This document shows positions 25,289-34,296 of a stretch of DNA of 64,000 nt, piece by piece. A model generated the notes under the pieces. The model did not search any database. It had not been told where the DNA came from and saw nothing but the letters and a program-made list of their open reading frames with translations. The translations under genes were made by a program, and so were the position numbers. Positions within the stretch are counted from its first letter, which is position 1. Every line of letters begins with the position of its first letter. This stretch comes from Pseudomonas sp. (GTDB lineage: Bacteria; Pseudomonadota; Gammaproteobacteria; Pseudomonadales; Pseudomonadaceae). The stretch covers positions 186,073 to 250,072 of the forward strand of contig NZ_PEKX01000004.1 in assembly GCF_002796985.1 (NCBI RefSeq), in the 5' to 3' direction.

Positions 25289-26526
25289 CGCGCGTGCTCC
25301 TGACGCTGATGCTGCTGGCGGCGTTCGTCTCTGCTGCCCGCGCCGCCGAACCGCAATTGCGCGTCGAAGCACAACTCCTTCCCGACTCGACGGTGAGCCT
25401 GGGCGCGACGCTGACGCTGCAACTGGACGTGCTGACGGACACCTGGTTCACCGCCGCGCCAGTGCTCGCCGACCTGCCGCTGCCAGGCACCCGCGTCGCC
25501 GCGCCGACCGGCTCCCCCGTGCACCTGACTCTGGAGCGTGACGGGCAAACCTTCTTCGGCCTGCGCTACCTGTACCGGATCACGCCCCGCCAGGTGCAGC
25601 GTTTCGAAATCCCCTCGCTGACGGTCAGCGCACAGGTCGGCCAGGCAACGGAAACCCTGCACACCCGCAGCGCGCCTCTCGCCTTCAGCGTGTTACCCGC
25701 TCCAGACGACGGCGCCAGCCTGGTGGCCGACTCGCTGCAACTTCGCCAGATTCTGCAGCCGCCGGCTGCTGCCTACCGAGTCGGCGACAGCCTGGAACGC
25801 CGAGTCGAACTGCAAACCCGTGGCACCCCGATGGAACTGCTGCCGCCCACGCGCTTCAGTGCTTTGGAGGGCACCCGCCAATACCCGCAACCGGTCCGAC
25901 TGGAAGCACTGAGCGACGGGCGCGGCCATGGCGAAGGAGCCTTGCGCGTGGACAGCATCGTCTATCAGTTCGAACGGCCGGGCCGCTTCGACCTGCCGCC
26001 ACTGGAACTGCGCTGGCGGGAAGCCGGCAGCGGCGCTTTGCATGTGGAGCACCTGCCCGGCCTGACACTGGAAGTAGCCGCCCTTCCGACCTCGGCCACG
26101 CGCCTGGCATGGCGGGAGCGGTTGGGTCTGTGGCTCGAGCGCCATGCCCTGGGCGGGCTGCTGCTGATCGCCGGCCTGGCTCTGGGCTGGCAATGGCTCG
26201 CCGGGCTCGCGGCAGCGGCACTGCAATGGCTGCGCAGTCGCTTCATGCTCCTGCGTCGGCGCTACCGGGAGTCAGAGCATCAAGCCTGGAGCCAGCTACT
26301 TCGGCAATTGCACCAGCAACCGCCGCGCCTGGACGGCCTCTACCGCTGGCTGCAGCGACAGCAGCTGCGCTCAACCGAACTGCAACGTTCCCTGCGCCTG
26401 CTGTACGGCAATGCACCCGATACCACGCGGGGCATCCGCGAGCTGCGCCGGTTGCTGCCGAAACTGCGCCGGCAACGCGGTGAGCCGCGCTCCCGTCGCC
26501 CCGCATTGCGCAAGCTCAACCCCTAG
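25285..26526 (+). CDS. BatD-like protein
   Basis: A 413-residue protein with a signal peptide (VTRVLLTLMLLAAFVSAARA), a beta-rich periplasmic region resembling BatD (ERDGQTFFGLRYLYRITP), a transmembrane helix at about 285-312 and a basic cytoplasmic tail. The start is GTG at 25285 with AGGGAG upstream; it overlaps the previous stop by four bases. It is the last gene of the MoxR operon and overlaps the convergent LysR gene by four bases. BatD is linked to oxygen tolerance in Bacteroides; its role in Pseudomonas is unknown. Confidence 0.75.
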   Translation: MTRVLLTLMLLAAFVSAARAAEPQLRVEAQLLPDSTVSLGATLTLQLDVLTDTWFTAAPVLADLPLPGTRVAAPTGSPVHLTLERDGQTFFGLRYLYRITPRQVQRFEIPSLTVSAQVGQATETLHTRSAPLAFSVLPAPDDGASLVADSLQLRQILQPPAAAYRVGDSLERRVELQTRGTPMELLPPTRFSALEGTRQYPQPVRLEALSDGRGHGEGALRVDSIVYQFERPGRFDLPPLELRWREAGSGALHVEHLPGLTLEVAALPTSATRLAWRERLGLWLERHALGGLLLIAGLALGWQWLAGLAAAALQWLRSRFMLLRRRYRESEHQAWSQLLRQLHQQPPRLDGLYRWLQRQQLRSTELQRSLRLLYGNAPDTTRGIRELRRLLPKLRRQRGEPRSRRPALRKLNP

Positions 26527-27422
26527 CCTTCCGCCGCCAACAACTCCACCGCTACATCGCGGAACTGCCGCACCACGCGGCTTTCGTTGTCCGGGTTGTA
26601 GACCAGGGCGAGAGCCACCGTGCGCTCCTGGTGCGGGGTTTCCAGTTCGAGGAAGCACACCGGCGCCGACGAGTTGCGCGCGTGTAACGCCGGCACCAGC
26701 GCCACGCCCAGCCCACACGCCACCAGGCTGATCGCCGCCTGCACCTGGGTGGTGGAATGCACCAGTTGCGGCACGAAGCCCGCTGCCTGGCACAGCTGCA
26801 ACAACACGTAGTGCAGGCCCTCGGTGTGCGGGTAATCGATCAGTGGCTGGTCGGCCACCTCCGCCAGGTGCACGCGGCGGCGGCCGCTCAGTGCCAATGG
26901 GCTGTCCTGCGGGACGACCAGCATCATCGGCTCCCACACCAGCGGGATCAGTTTGAGCGCGGTCGGCTGCGGCAGCGGGAAGCGCACCAGGCCAACGTCG
27001 GCGTGGCCGTTCTCCACCAGCTCCAGCACCCCACTGGAGGGCAGTTCGCGCAGCTCCAGGGCGACGCCCGGATAGCGCCGGCGAAACTCCGGAATCAACC
27101 GGGGAATCAGCGACAGCGTTGCCGAGCCCACCGAGCCCAGCGTCAGTTGCCCGCGCTCACCCGCTCCCGCCTCCAGTGCATAGCGCCGCGCTTGTTGCAG
27201 GTGCAGTAGCGCCTTGCGCAATTCCGGCAGCACCGCCTCGCCCGCTTCGGTGAGGGTCACCTGGCGGGTAGTGCGCTCGAACAGCGGCAGGCCGATGTCC
27301 ACTTCCAGCTTGCGGATCGACACCGACAGCGGCGGCTGGGACATGTGCAGGCGCTCGGCGGCCTCGCGGAAGTTCAGGGTCTCGGCCAGGGCGAGGAACT
27401 GGTGAATCTGGCGCAGCTCCAT
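26523..27422 (-). CDS. LysR-type regulator of the adjacent acyl-CoA operon
   Basis: A 299-residue LysR protein (MELRQIHQFLALAETLNFRE, MSQPPLSVSIRKLE, LFERTTRQVTLTEAG) with a standard effector domain. Its sequence style is that of the BenM/CatR aromatic-compound group, though this is impressionistic. The ATG at 27422 follows GGAG. It is divergent from the MaoC-ACAD-transporter-CoA-transferase operon and should control it through the dyad at 27450-27467. Confidence 0.85.
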   Translation of the reverse strand: MELRQIHQFLALAETLNFREAAERLHMSQPPLSVSIRKLEVDIGLPLFERTTRQVTLTEAGEAVLPELRKALLHLQQARRYALEAGAGERGQLTLGSVGSATLSLIPRLIPEFRRRYPGVALELRELPSSGVLELVENGHADVGLVRFPLPQPTALKLIPLVWEPMMLVVPQDSPLALSGRRRVHLAEVADQPLIDYPHTEGLHYVLLQLCQAAGFVPQLVHSTTQVQAAISLVACGLGVALVPALHARNSSAPVCFLELETPHQERTVALALVYNPDNESRVVRQFRDVAVELLAAEG

Positions 27423-27449
27423 ACTGATACTCCGTATGTATCAATCGTT

Positions 27450-27467
27450 ATCCAAATAATATTGGAT
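27450..27467. promoter_or_regulatory. Candidate LysR operator
   Basis: ATCCAA-N6-TTGGAT is an AT-rich inverted repeat of LysR form, 28 bases before the LysR gene's start and 66 bases before the MaoC gene. Confidence 0.55.
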
Positions 27468-27532
27468 GAGTACGAGCGCTGACCATAGCCTGACCCCACT
27501 CGACGACAACAATCCCAACAGGAGAGTGCTGC

Positions 27533-28006
27533 ATGGCGCACAACGAAATCGCCCTCGGGCAAGGCTATTACTGGCAGCAGATCGAAGCCGGCCAGCGTTT
27601 CCGTACCTTCCGCCGGACCGTCACCGAGGCCGACCTGATCGGCTTCATCGGCGTCACCGGGCAGACCGAAGTGATCTTCATCGACAGCACCTTCAACGGC
27701 GCCATCCAGGGCCGCCCGGTGCCGGCCGCGCTGAGCTACAGCCTGATCGAGGGCATCCTCATGCAGACCATGCTGCAAGGCACCGGCCTGGCCCTGCTGG
27801 AACTGCACAAGAGCGTGCGCGGCCCGGTGGTCGTAGGCGACACCCTGGAAGCCGTGGTGGAGATCGAGGAAGTCCGCCCGACCTCCAAGCACAACCGCGC
27901 CGTGGTCACCTCCCGCGTCTTCGTGCTCAACCAGCGTGAGGAAACGGTGATGGAGTACCAGGTCAAGCGTCTGCTCGCCGGCCGCCCCGAACGGGGAGAA
28001 GGCTGA
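27533..28006 (+). CDS. MaoC-like hydratase/dehydratase
   Basis: A 157-residue hot-dog fold protein. The opening FRTFRRTVTEADLIGFIGVTG (quoted in part: RTVTEADLIGFIG) and PAALSYSLIEGIL match MaoC-type enoyl-CoA hydratases. It probably hydrates the enoyl-CoA produced by the two dehydrogenases next in the operon. GGAGAG lies upstream of the ATG at 27533. It overlaps the next gene by one base (TGATG). Confidence 0.75.
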   Translation: MAHNEIALGQGYYWQQIEAGQRFRTFRRTVTEADLIGFIGVTGQTEVIFIDSTFNGAIQGRPVPAALSYSLIEGILMQTMLQGTGLALLELHKSVRGPVVVGDTLEAVVEIEEVRPTSKHNRAVVTSRVFVLNQREETVMEYQVKRLLAGRPERGEG

Positions 28007-29151
28007 TGCTCGAAGCCCTCGATTTCCGCGCGCTGCCGGCGCGGCACGAGGCCTTGCGCGAGGAACTGCGCAGCTTCCTCGCCGAGCGCCTGCGGGACTA
28101 TCCCACCGATCTGCGGGCGCGCAGCTGGCAAGGCTTCGACGCCGACTTCAGCCGCGCACTGGCCGAACGCGGCTGGGTCGGCCTGACCCTGCCGCGCGAG
28201 TATGGCGGCGCCGGCCTCGACCCACTGGCGCGCTTCGTGGTGGTGGAGGAGCTGCTCTGCGCCGGCGCCCCGGTGGCTGCCCACTGGATCGCCGACCGCC
28301 AGAGCGGCCCGTTGCTGCTGCGCTTCGGCAGCGAGGAGCAAAAGCGCCAGCACCTGCCGGCGATCTGCCGGGGCGAGCAGTTCTTCTGCATCGGCATGAG
28401 CGAGCCGAACTCCGGCTCGGACCTGGCCAGCGTGCGCACCCGCGCCGAAGCCAATGCCGGCGGCTGGCTGCTCAACGGGCAGAAAATCTGGACCACCTAC
28501 GCCCAGCACAGCCACTACATGATCGCCCTGGTACGCACCTCCGGCAGCGCCCAGGACCGTCATCGCGGGCTGTCGCAGGTACTGGTCGACCTCTCGCTGC
28601 CGGGCGTGGACATTCGCCCGATCCGCGACCTCACCGGCGCCGAGCACTTCTGCGAAGTGTTCTTCGACAACGTGCAATTGCCGGCCGAAGCACTGGTGGG
28701 CGAGGAAGGCGAAGGCTGGAAGCAGGTCACCGCCGAGCTGGCCTTCGAGCGCAGCGGGCCGGAACGCATCTATTCCAGCATCGCCCTGCTCGATGCCTGG
28801 CTGGACTGGCTGCGTACCCGGCCTCAAGCGGGCCAGGAGCGTTTGCTGGGGCAACTGCTGAGTGAACTGATGGTGCTGCGCGCGCTGTCGGTCAGCCTCG
28901 TCGCACAACTGGCCGAAGGCCGCAGTCCGGTGGTGGAAGCGGCGCTGGTGAAGGATCTGGGCACCAGCTTCGAGCAGTCCATCCCCACCCTGCTCGGCGA
29001 CCTGCTGGGTGCGCTGGAAGGCGCCGCCGTCCCGCACCTGCTGCAACGCACCCTGGCCTATCTGGAACGCATGGCCCCGGTGTTCTCCCTGCGCGGCGGC
29101 ACCCGCGAAATCCTCCGCGGCGTAATCGCCCGCGGCCTCGGCTTGCGATAG
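28006..29151 (+). CDS. Acyl-CoA dehydrogenase, larger subunit of a probable heteromer
   Basis: A 381-residue acyl-CoA dehydrogenase: LPREYGGAGLDPLARF, FFCIGMSEPNSGSDLASV over the flavin, WLLNGQKIWTTYAQHSHYM, and SLRGGTREILRGVIARGLG at the C-terminus. It is followed after 8 bases by a shorter, divergent acyl-CoA dehydrogenase. That tandem of unequal subunits is typical of the alpha2-beta2 enzymes acting on steroid side chains and other bulky acyl-CoAs. Confidence 0.85.
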   Translation: MLEALDFRALPARHEALREELRSFLAERLRDYPTDLRARSWQGFDADFSRALAERGWVGLTLPREYGGAGLDPLARFVVVEELLCAGAPVAAHWIADRQSGPLLLRFGSEEQKRQHLPAICRGEQFFCIGMSEPNSGSDLASVRTRAEANAGGWLLNGQKIWTTYAQHSHYMIALVRTSGSAQDRHRGLSQVLVDLSLPGVDIRPIRDLTGAEHFCEVFFDNVQLPAEALVGEEGEGWKQVTAELAFERSGPERIYSSIALLDAWLDWLRTRPQAGQERLLGQLLSELMVLRALSVSLVAQLAEGRSPVVEAALVKDLGTSFEQSIPTLLGDLLGALEGAAVPHLLQRTLAYLERMAPVFSLRGGTREILRGVIARGLGLR

Positions 29152-29159
29152 GAACTTCC

Positions 29160-30158
29160 ATGAGCCTCGACAACCTCATTCTCGACGCCTTCGGCCAGTG
29201 GCTGGAAGGCGAAGTCAGCGCCGAGCGCGTGCGCCTCATCGACCTGGGCGAACCCGCCGATGCGCTGTGGCGCTCGCTGGCCGAGCACGGCTTCGCCGAC
29301 CTGCTGCTACCCGAGGAACTTGGCGGCGCGGCAGCCAGCGCGGAAACCGCCTGCCACCTGCTGTTCGCCGCCGGTGGCGCGGCCCTGCCGCTGCCGCTCG
29401 CCAGCACCTGGTGGGCACGCCTGGCACTGGCCGACGCCGGCCTCGCGCTGCCCGACGGCCCCATTGCCCTGGCCCGTGGCGAGCGCGATGGCAGCGGCCT
29501 GCGTTGCCCTTCGGTGCCGTTTGCCGCGCAGTCACGCTGGGTACTGGCAGCGCTGGTGGAAGGCGCTTGGCTGTTGCCGATGGCAAGCGCGCAACGCCGC
29601 GCGGATGGTATCCACGCCAGCGCCACCGAGGAACTGTATTGGCCCAGCCTGCCCGACGATGCCCAGCGTCTGCCGACGGAGCGCAACTGGCGCGCCCTGG
29701 GTGCCGCCTTCAGCGCGGCGCTGATTGCCGGTGCCGCCGAGCGGGTGCTGCAACTCACCCTGGAATACGCCACTACCCGCCAGCAGTTCGGCAAGCCGGT
29801 CGGCGGCTTCCAGGCCATCCAGCAGCAGATCAGTGTACTCGCCGAGGAAGTCTTCGCCGCGCGCATGGCGGCGCAGCTGGCATTACGCGGCCCTGCCTGG
29901 CCGCAGGCGATCCCGGCGGCGGTGGCGAAAGCCCGTTGCAGCAGCGCGGCGGTGCGCATCTGCAACATCGCCCATGCGGTGTTCGGCGCCATCGGCGTCA
30001 CCGAGGAATGCGACCTGCAGCTCTACACCCGGCGCCTCTATGCCTGGCGCGCGGACTTCGGCAGCGAAGCGTACTGGCAGCCGCTGATCGGCCGCGCGGC
30101 CCTGCGGGAGAACGGCGACAGCCTGGCCTTCCTGCGCCGTCACCTGCCCGCCGCCTGA
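29160..30158 (+). CDS. Short acyl-CoA dehydrogenase-like protein, probable partner subunit
   Basis: A 332-residue acyl-CoA dehydrogenase-fold protein, about 50 residues shorter than usual. The C-terminal flavin motif TTRQQFGKPVGGFQAIQQQ (19 residues) and HAVFGAIGVTEECDLQLY are clear, but the middle beta domain is reduced and the usual substrate/flavin block (TEPxxGSD) is missing. This fits the second subunit of a heteromeric dehydrogenase with the gene directly upstream. Confidence 0.8.
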   Translation: MSLDNLILDAFGQWLEGEVSAERVRLIDLGEPADALWRSLAEHGFADLLLPEELGGAAASAETACHLLFAAGGAALPLPLASTWWARLALADAGLALPDGPIALARGERDGSGLRCPSVPFAAQSRWVLAALVEGAWLLPMASAQRRADGIHASATEELYWPSLPDDAQRLPTERNWRALGAAFSAALIAGAAERVLQLTLEYATTRQQFGKPVGGFQAIQQQISVLAEEVFAARMAAQLALRGPAWPQAIPAAVAKARCSSAAVRICNIAHAVFGAIGVTEECDLQLYTRRLYAWRADFGSEAYWQPLIGRAALRENGDSLAFLRRHLPAA

Positions 30159-30161
30159 AGC

Positions 30162-30181
30162 GTGCCGCCCGCGGGCGGCAC
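30162..30181. repeat. Perfect 20-bp palindrome in the operon
   Basis: GTGCCGCCCG and its exact complement lie 4 bases after the second dehydrogenase stop and 59 bases before the transporter ATG. There is no T run. It could act as an attenuator or mRNA-stability hairpin. Confidence 0.5.
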
Positions 30182-30239
30182 CTCGCAACGTGCCTCTCAT
30201 AACCGTGCTTCTCATAACAATCACAACGGGAGAACACCG

Positions 30240-31562
30240 ATGGCCCACACTCTCAGCCAATCGCACAGCGCCGCCTCATCGGGCGCGGCCGCCAGCGCCC
30301 GGCCCATCGCCTGGCGCACCATCATCGCCGGCAGCGTCGGCAACACCGTGGAGTGGTACGACTGGACGGTCTACACCGCCTTCGCCCTCTACTTCAGCCA
30401 CCAGTTCTTCCCCTCGGACAACGAGACCACCGCCCTGCTCGCCTCCTTCGCGGTGTTCGCCATCGGTTTTGCCATGCGCCCGCTGGGCGGCTGGCTGATC
30501 GGCATCTTCAATGACCGCGCCGGGCGCAAGGCAGCGCTCAACCTGACCATCCTGATGATGGCGCTGCCTTCGCTGCTGATCAGCCTGATGCCCACCTACG
30601 CCAGCATCGGCGTCGCCGCGCCCTTGCTGATGGTGTTGGCGCGCATGGTCCAGGGGCTGTCAGTGGGCGGCGAGTATGGCGCCGCCGCGACCTTCCTCGC
30701 CGAGTCCGCGCCGGCCAGCCAGCGCGGCCTGTACTCGGGCTTCTTTTTCGCCAGTATCGCCCTCGGCCTGCTGTTCGCCTCGGGCCTGGCCTGGGTGCTG
30801 AGCCAGTGGCTGAGCCGTGAGCAACTGATCGACTTCGGCTGGCGCATTCCGTTCTTCATCGGCGGCCTGGGCAGCCTCGCCGGCTTCTGGATTCGCCACG
30901 GCGTGGAAGAAACCGCCGCCTTCCGCAAGGGCCAGGAACAACGTCGCGGCCAGCGTCTCGAGCAACCGCTGCGCACCCTCTGGCGCGAGCACCCGGAAGC
31001 GGTGAAACGCCTGGTGGGCATCAGCCTGCTCGGCGCCTTCGCCTTCTACCTGTTCGTCAGCTACCTGCCGGTACACGCCATCCGCACCCTGGGCGTCGAG
31101 CCGGGCACCGCCTATGCCGCCAGCAGCCTGGCGCTGGTGGTGTTCATGCTTTCCCAGCCGCTGTTCGGCTGGCTGTCCGACCGCATCGGCCGGCGCCCGC
31201 AGCTGATCGTCTTCGCCCTGGGCTACGCCGCGCTGCTGTACCCGGTGGTGCGCTCGATGAACGCCTCGTTCACCTCGATCCTCGCCGTCGAACTGTTCGG
31301 CCTGCTGCTCTACGGGCTGTATTCGGCCATCGCCCCGGCAATCAAGTCGGAACTGTTCAGCACCGACATCCGCGCCCTGGGCATCGGCCTGCCGTACAAC
31401 CTGGTGGTAGCGATATTCGGCGGTACCACACCGTACCTGATGACCTGGCTGCAGAGCCGTGGCCAGGAACAGTGGTTCCTGGTCTACGTCTCGGTCATGG
31501 CCCTGATCACCCTGGTGGCCTTCGTGCGCATGCCCGAAACCCGTGGCAAAGACCTGCACTGA
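30240..31562 (+). CDS. MHS-family (MFS) proton symporter for an organic acid
   Basis: A 440-residue, 12-helix major facilitator protein. The opening IIAGSVGNTVEWYDWTVYTAF and the loop GWLIGIFNDRAGRKAAL (each quoted in part) are hallmarks of the metabolite:H+ symporter group, which carries alpha-ketoglutarate, citrate, proline and aromatic acids. The ATG at 30240 follows GGGAGA; the longer open frame from 30162 starts inside the palindrome and is rejected. In this operon it should import the acid that the following CoA-transferase activates. Confidence 0.85.
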   Translation: MAHTLSQSHSAASSGAAASARPIAWRTIIAGSVGNTVEWYDWTVYTAFALYFSHQFFPSDNETTALLASFAVFAIGFAMRPLGGWLIGIFNDRAGRKAALNLTILMMALPSLLISLMPTYASIGVAAPLLMVLARMVQGLSVGGEYGAAATFLAESAPASQRGLYSGFFFASIALGLLFASGLAWVLSQWLSREQLIDFGWRIPFFIGGLGSLAGFWIRHGVEETAAFRKGQEQRRGQRLEQPLRTLWREHPEAVKRLVGISLLGAFAFYLFVSYLPVHAIRTLGVEPGTAYAASSLALVVFMLSQPLFGWLSDRIGRRPQLIVFALGYAALLYPVVRSMNASFTSILAVELFGLLLYGLYSAIAPAIKSELFSTDIRALGIGLPYNLVVAIFGGTTPYLMTWLQSRGQEQWFLVYVSVMALITLVAFVRMPETRGKDLH

Positions 31563-31588
31563 AGCCCCAAAAGGGATTGGAGAGAAGC

Positions 31589-32869
31589 ATGAGCAATAGC
31601 CAAACCACCCCGCAGGGCGCGCTTTCCGGTCTGCGCGTCCTGGACCTCTCGCGGGTCCTTGCCGGGCCCTGGGCCACGCAGATCCTCGGCGACCTGGGCG
31701 CCGAGGTGATCAAGGTGGAACGCCCCACCCACCGCGACGACACCCGCACCTGGGGCCCGCCCTTCCTCGAAGACAGCAGCCCGACCTGGGATGCCGCCTA
31801 CTACTTCTGCGCCAACCGCAACAAGCGCGCCATCGCCGTGGACTTCGGCCACCCCGACGGCGCCGAACTGCTGCGCCGCCTGGCCACCTCGGCGGATGTG
31901 CTGGTGGAGAACTACAAGGTCGGCACCCTGGCCCGCTATGGCCTCGACTATGCCGCGCTCAAGGCGCTCAACCCGAAGCTGATCTACTGCTCGGTCACCG
32001 GCTTCGGCCAGACCGGCCCCTACGCCGGGCGCGGCGGCTACGACTTCCTGGTGCAGGGCATGAGCGGGCTGATGAGCATCACCGGGCGCCGCGACGACGA
32101 GCCCGGCGCCGGGCCGCTGAAGGTCGGCCTGCCAGTCAGCGACCTGTTCTGCGGGCTCTACGCGACCATCTCGATCCTCGCCGCGCTGAACCATCGCCAC
32201 ACCAGCGGCGAAGGCCAGCACATCGACTGCGCGCTGCTCGACAGCCAGCTGTCGCTGATGGCCAACCAGGCGATGAACCACCTGGTCAGCGGGCAGGTGC
32301 CGCAACGCCTGGGCAACGCCCATCCCAACGTGGTGCCCTACCGCGACTTCGCCTGCAGCGACGACTACATCCTCGTCGCCTGTGGCTCCGACGGGCAGTT
32401 CCAGGCGCTGTGCCGCCTGCTCGGCCGTGACGACCTCGGCGGCGACCCGCGCTTCACCCGCAACCCCGGCCGCAGCGAACACCGCCGCGAACTGGAAGTG
32501 GAACTGGCGAAAAGCATCGGAGGCTGGCGCGCCGCCGATCTGCTGGCGGCCATGGAAAAGGCAGGCGTGCCCGGCGGGCCGATCAACAACCTGCAGCAGG
32601 CCCTGGCCGATCCGCAGGTACAGGCCCGTGGCCTGTTGCAGACCCTGACCCGGCAGGACGGCACCCAAGTCACCCTGCTCGGCTACCCGGCGCGCTTCTC
32701 TGCCTCGCCGCCAACCTACCGCCTGGCCCCGCCGATGTTCGCCCAGGACACCGCGCAGGTGCTGGCCGAGCAACTGGGGCTGGCCACCGAGCAACTGGCG
32801 GAACTGGCCGGCAAGGGCGCGATCGCCCTGGCCCAGCCGCTGGCCGAGCCCATCCCGAAGGCCGGCTGA
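31589..32869 (+). CDS. Family III CoA-transferase of the acyl-CoA operon
   Basis: A 426-residue CaiB/BaiF protein: LRVLDLSRVLAGPWATQIL, LGAEVIKVERP, SVTGFGQTGPYAGRGGYDF and GQHIDCALLDSQLSLMAN, where the Asp of IDCA is the expected catalytic residue. The ATG at 31589 follows GGAGAGAAGC. It would form the CoA ester of the imported acid, feeding the dehydrogenase pair and MaoC hydratase. It is the last gene; a weak GC hairpin overlaps its stop (32859-32881). Confidence 0.85.
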   Translation: MSNSQTTPQGALSGLRVLDLSRVLAGPWATQILGDLGAEVIKVERPTHRDDTRTWGPPFLEDSSPTWDAAYYFCANRNKRAIAVDFGHPDGAELLRRLATSADVLVENYKVGTLARYGLDYAALKALNPKLIYCSVTGFGQTGPYAGRGGYDFLVQGMSGLMSITGRRDDEPGAGPLKVGLPVSDLFCGLYATISILAALNHRHTSGEGQHIDCALLDSQLSLMANQAMNHLVSGQVPQRLGNAHPNVVPYRDFACSDDYILVACGSDGQFQALCRLLGRDDLGGDPRFTRNPGRSEHRRELEVELAKSIGGWRAADLLAAMEKAGVPGGPINNLQQALADPQVQARGLLQTLTRQDGTQVTLLGYPARFSASPPTYRLAPPMFAQDTAQVLAEQLGLATEQLAELAGKGAIALAQPLAEPIPKAG

Positions 32870-32965
32870 AGCGCCGGCTTTGCATCCTCTCGCCTCGATC
32901 AATATGATGCATATATGTTTTGTTATGCTTCATAGCGAATTACGTCAGAGAGAGGCGAGAAAATC

Positions 32966-33175
32966 ATGGGCATCATCAACCTGGACGACGACCTGCACGA
33001 CCAGCTGCGCCGCGCCAGCTCCGTGGCCTGCCGGTCGATCAACGCCCAGGCGGCGTTCTGGATCAAGATCGGCATGCTCTGCGAGCTGGAACCCACCCTG
33101 AGCTACAACCAGATCGTCACCCGCGAACTGCAGGAAGCCGGGGTCAGCTACCCCGCCGCGGGAGGCGCCAAGTGA
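32966..33175 (+). CDS. ParD-like (PF11903) putative antitoxin
   Basis: A 69-residue protein matching the ParD_like family: MGIINLDDDLHDQLRRAS is a ribbon-helix-helix start, and CRSINAQAAFWIKIG continues the fold. No RelE/ParE toxin follows; instead the next gene is a methionine aminopeptidase that overlaps it by four bases. An AT-rich promoter (CAATATGATGCATATAT, TTATGCT) precedes it, suited to self-regulation. Family membership is clear; an actual antitoxin role is not shown. Confidence 0.75.
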   Translation: MGIINLDDDLHDQLRRASSVACRSINAQAAFWIKIGMLCELEPTLSYNQIVTRELQEAGVSYPAAGGAK

Positions 33176-33939
33176 CCAAGACCCCGGCGGAACTGGCACT
33201 GATGGCCGAATCGGGTCGGCTACTGGCAAGGGTCTTCGGCTTCGTCGACAGCCTGCCGCTGCAAGGCATGACCACCCTGGAAGTGAATGACCGAGTCGAG
33301 CGCTACATCGTCGATGAGCTGCAGGCGCGGCCGGCCAGCAAGGGCCAGTACGGCTTCGCCTACGTGCTCAACTCCTCGCCTAACCAGGTGGTCTGCCATG
33401 GCGTGCCATCGGCGGCGGACCGGCTGCAGGACGGCGATATCGTCAACTTCGACATCACCCTGGAGAAGAACGGCTTCATCGCCGATTCGAGCAAGACCTA
33501 CCTGATCGGCAACGTCTCGCCCGCCGCCCGGCGGCTGGTGGAAATCACCTACGAGGCCCTGTGGAAAGGCATCCGCGCGGTGAAGCCCGGCGCGCGCCTG
33601 GGCGACATCGGCCACGCCATCGAGCGGCACGCCCGCCAACACGGCTACACCGTGGTCGAGGACTACTGCGGCCACGGCATCGGTCGCGAGATGCACGAGC
33701 CGCCGCAAGTGCTGCACTTCGGCCGCCCACGGACCGGGCAGGTGCTCAGGGAAGGCATGACCTTCACCATCGAACCGATGCTCAACCAGGGGCATTCCGG
33801 GGTGAAAACCCTGGCGGATGAATGGACCGTGGTCACCCTCGACGGCAAGCTCTCCGCCCAGTTCGAGCACACGGTGGCGGTCACCGCCAAGGGATTCGAA
33901 GTCCTGACGCTGCGCCCCGAGGAACGCGCGCTCCTTTAG
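33172..33939 (+). CDS. map: Type I methionine aminopeptidase, accessory copy
   Basis: A 255-residue methionine aminopeptidase with all metal ligands in the E. coli spacing: Asp94, Asp105, His168, Glu201 and Glu232, plus substrate His76. The start is GTG at 33172 with GGAGG upstream, overlapping the ParD-like stop by four bases. The housekeeping map gene of Pseudomonas sits beside rpsB/tsf, so this is probably a second copy. The tight link to a ribbon-helix-helix gene suggests regulated expression. Confidence 0.9.
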   Translation: MTKTPAELALMAESGRLLARVFGFVDSLPLQGMTTLEVNDRVERYIVDELQARPASKGQYGFAYVLNSSPNQVVCHGVPSAADRLQDGDIVNFDITLEKNGFIADSSKTYLIGNVSPAARRLVEITYEALWKGIRAVKPGARLGDIGHAIERHARQHGYTVVEDYCGHGIGREMHEPPQVLHFGRPRTGQVLREGMTFTIEPMLNQGHSGVKTLADEWTVVTLDGKLSAQFEHTVAVTAKGFEVLTLRPEERALL

Positions 33940-33962
33940 CGAAAAATGCGCCTATGCGGACC

Positions 33963-34038
33963 GTAGGACGGATAACCCGGAACGGGTTATCCGCCGCTTG
34001 CCTCAAGGCGCATAACGCTGGCGCGTTATGCGCCCTAC
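33963..34038. repeat. Double-hairpin intergenic repeat (GGATAAC/GTTATCC type)
   Basis: Two hairpins in a row: GGATAACCCG/CGGGTTATCC at 33970-33993 and GCGCATAACGC/GCGTTATGCGC at 34008-34034, bounded by GTAGG and CCTAC. The same element is at 44106-44182. The 357-base gap 33940-34296 holds nothing else except the promoter of the AraC gene. Confidence 0.7.
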
Positions 34039-34296
34039 GATCCGAGCACCAACCCATCTGCCAAAGCACGCCATGCCTGCGGCAGCCCGAGCGTGGGGGT
34101 ATCGCGGATGAATCCACTCAGGAATCATTATTGCAGCAATATTGCCTTATACGACGCTCGATTGCTGATCTATAGAAATACCTGCAACTAAACGCCATTA
34201 ATCCCCCAATACCTTAATCTAAACTGTTCTCCCGCTTCAATCTGGAGAGCCCGTGATGCCCTTCCCCCACCCTCGCTGCTCCGGAAGAAACCCACC

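Noticed and set aside
33963..34038. Paired hairpins considered as a small RNA or riboswitch
   Set aside because: The same element recurs at 44106-44182 in an unrelated gap, which marks it as a dispersed repeat.
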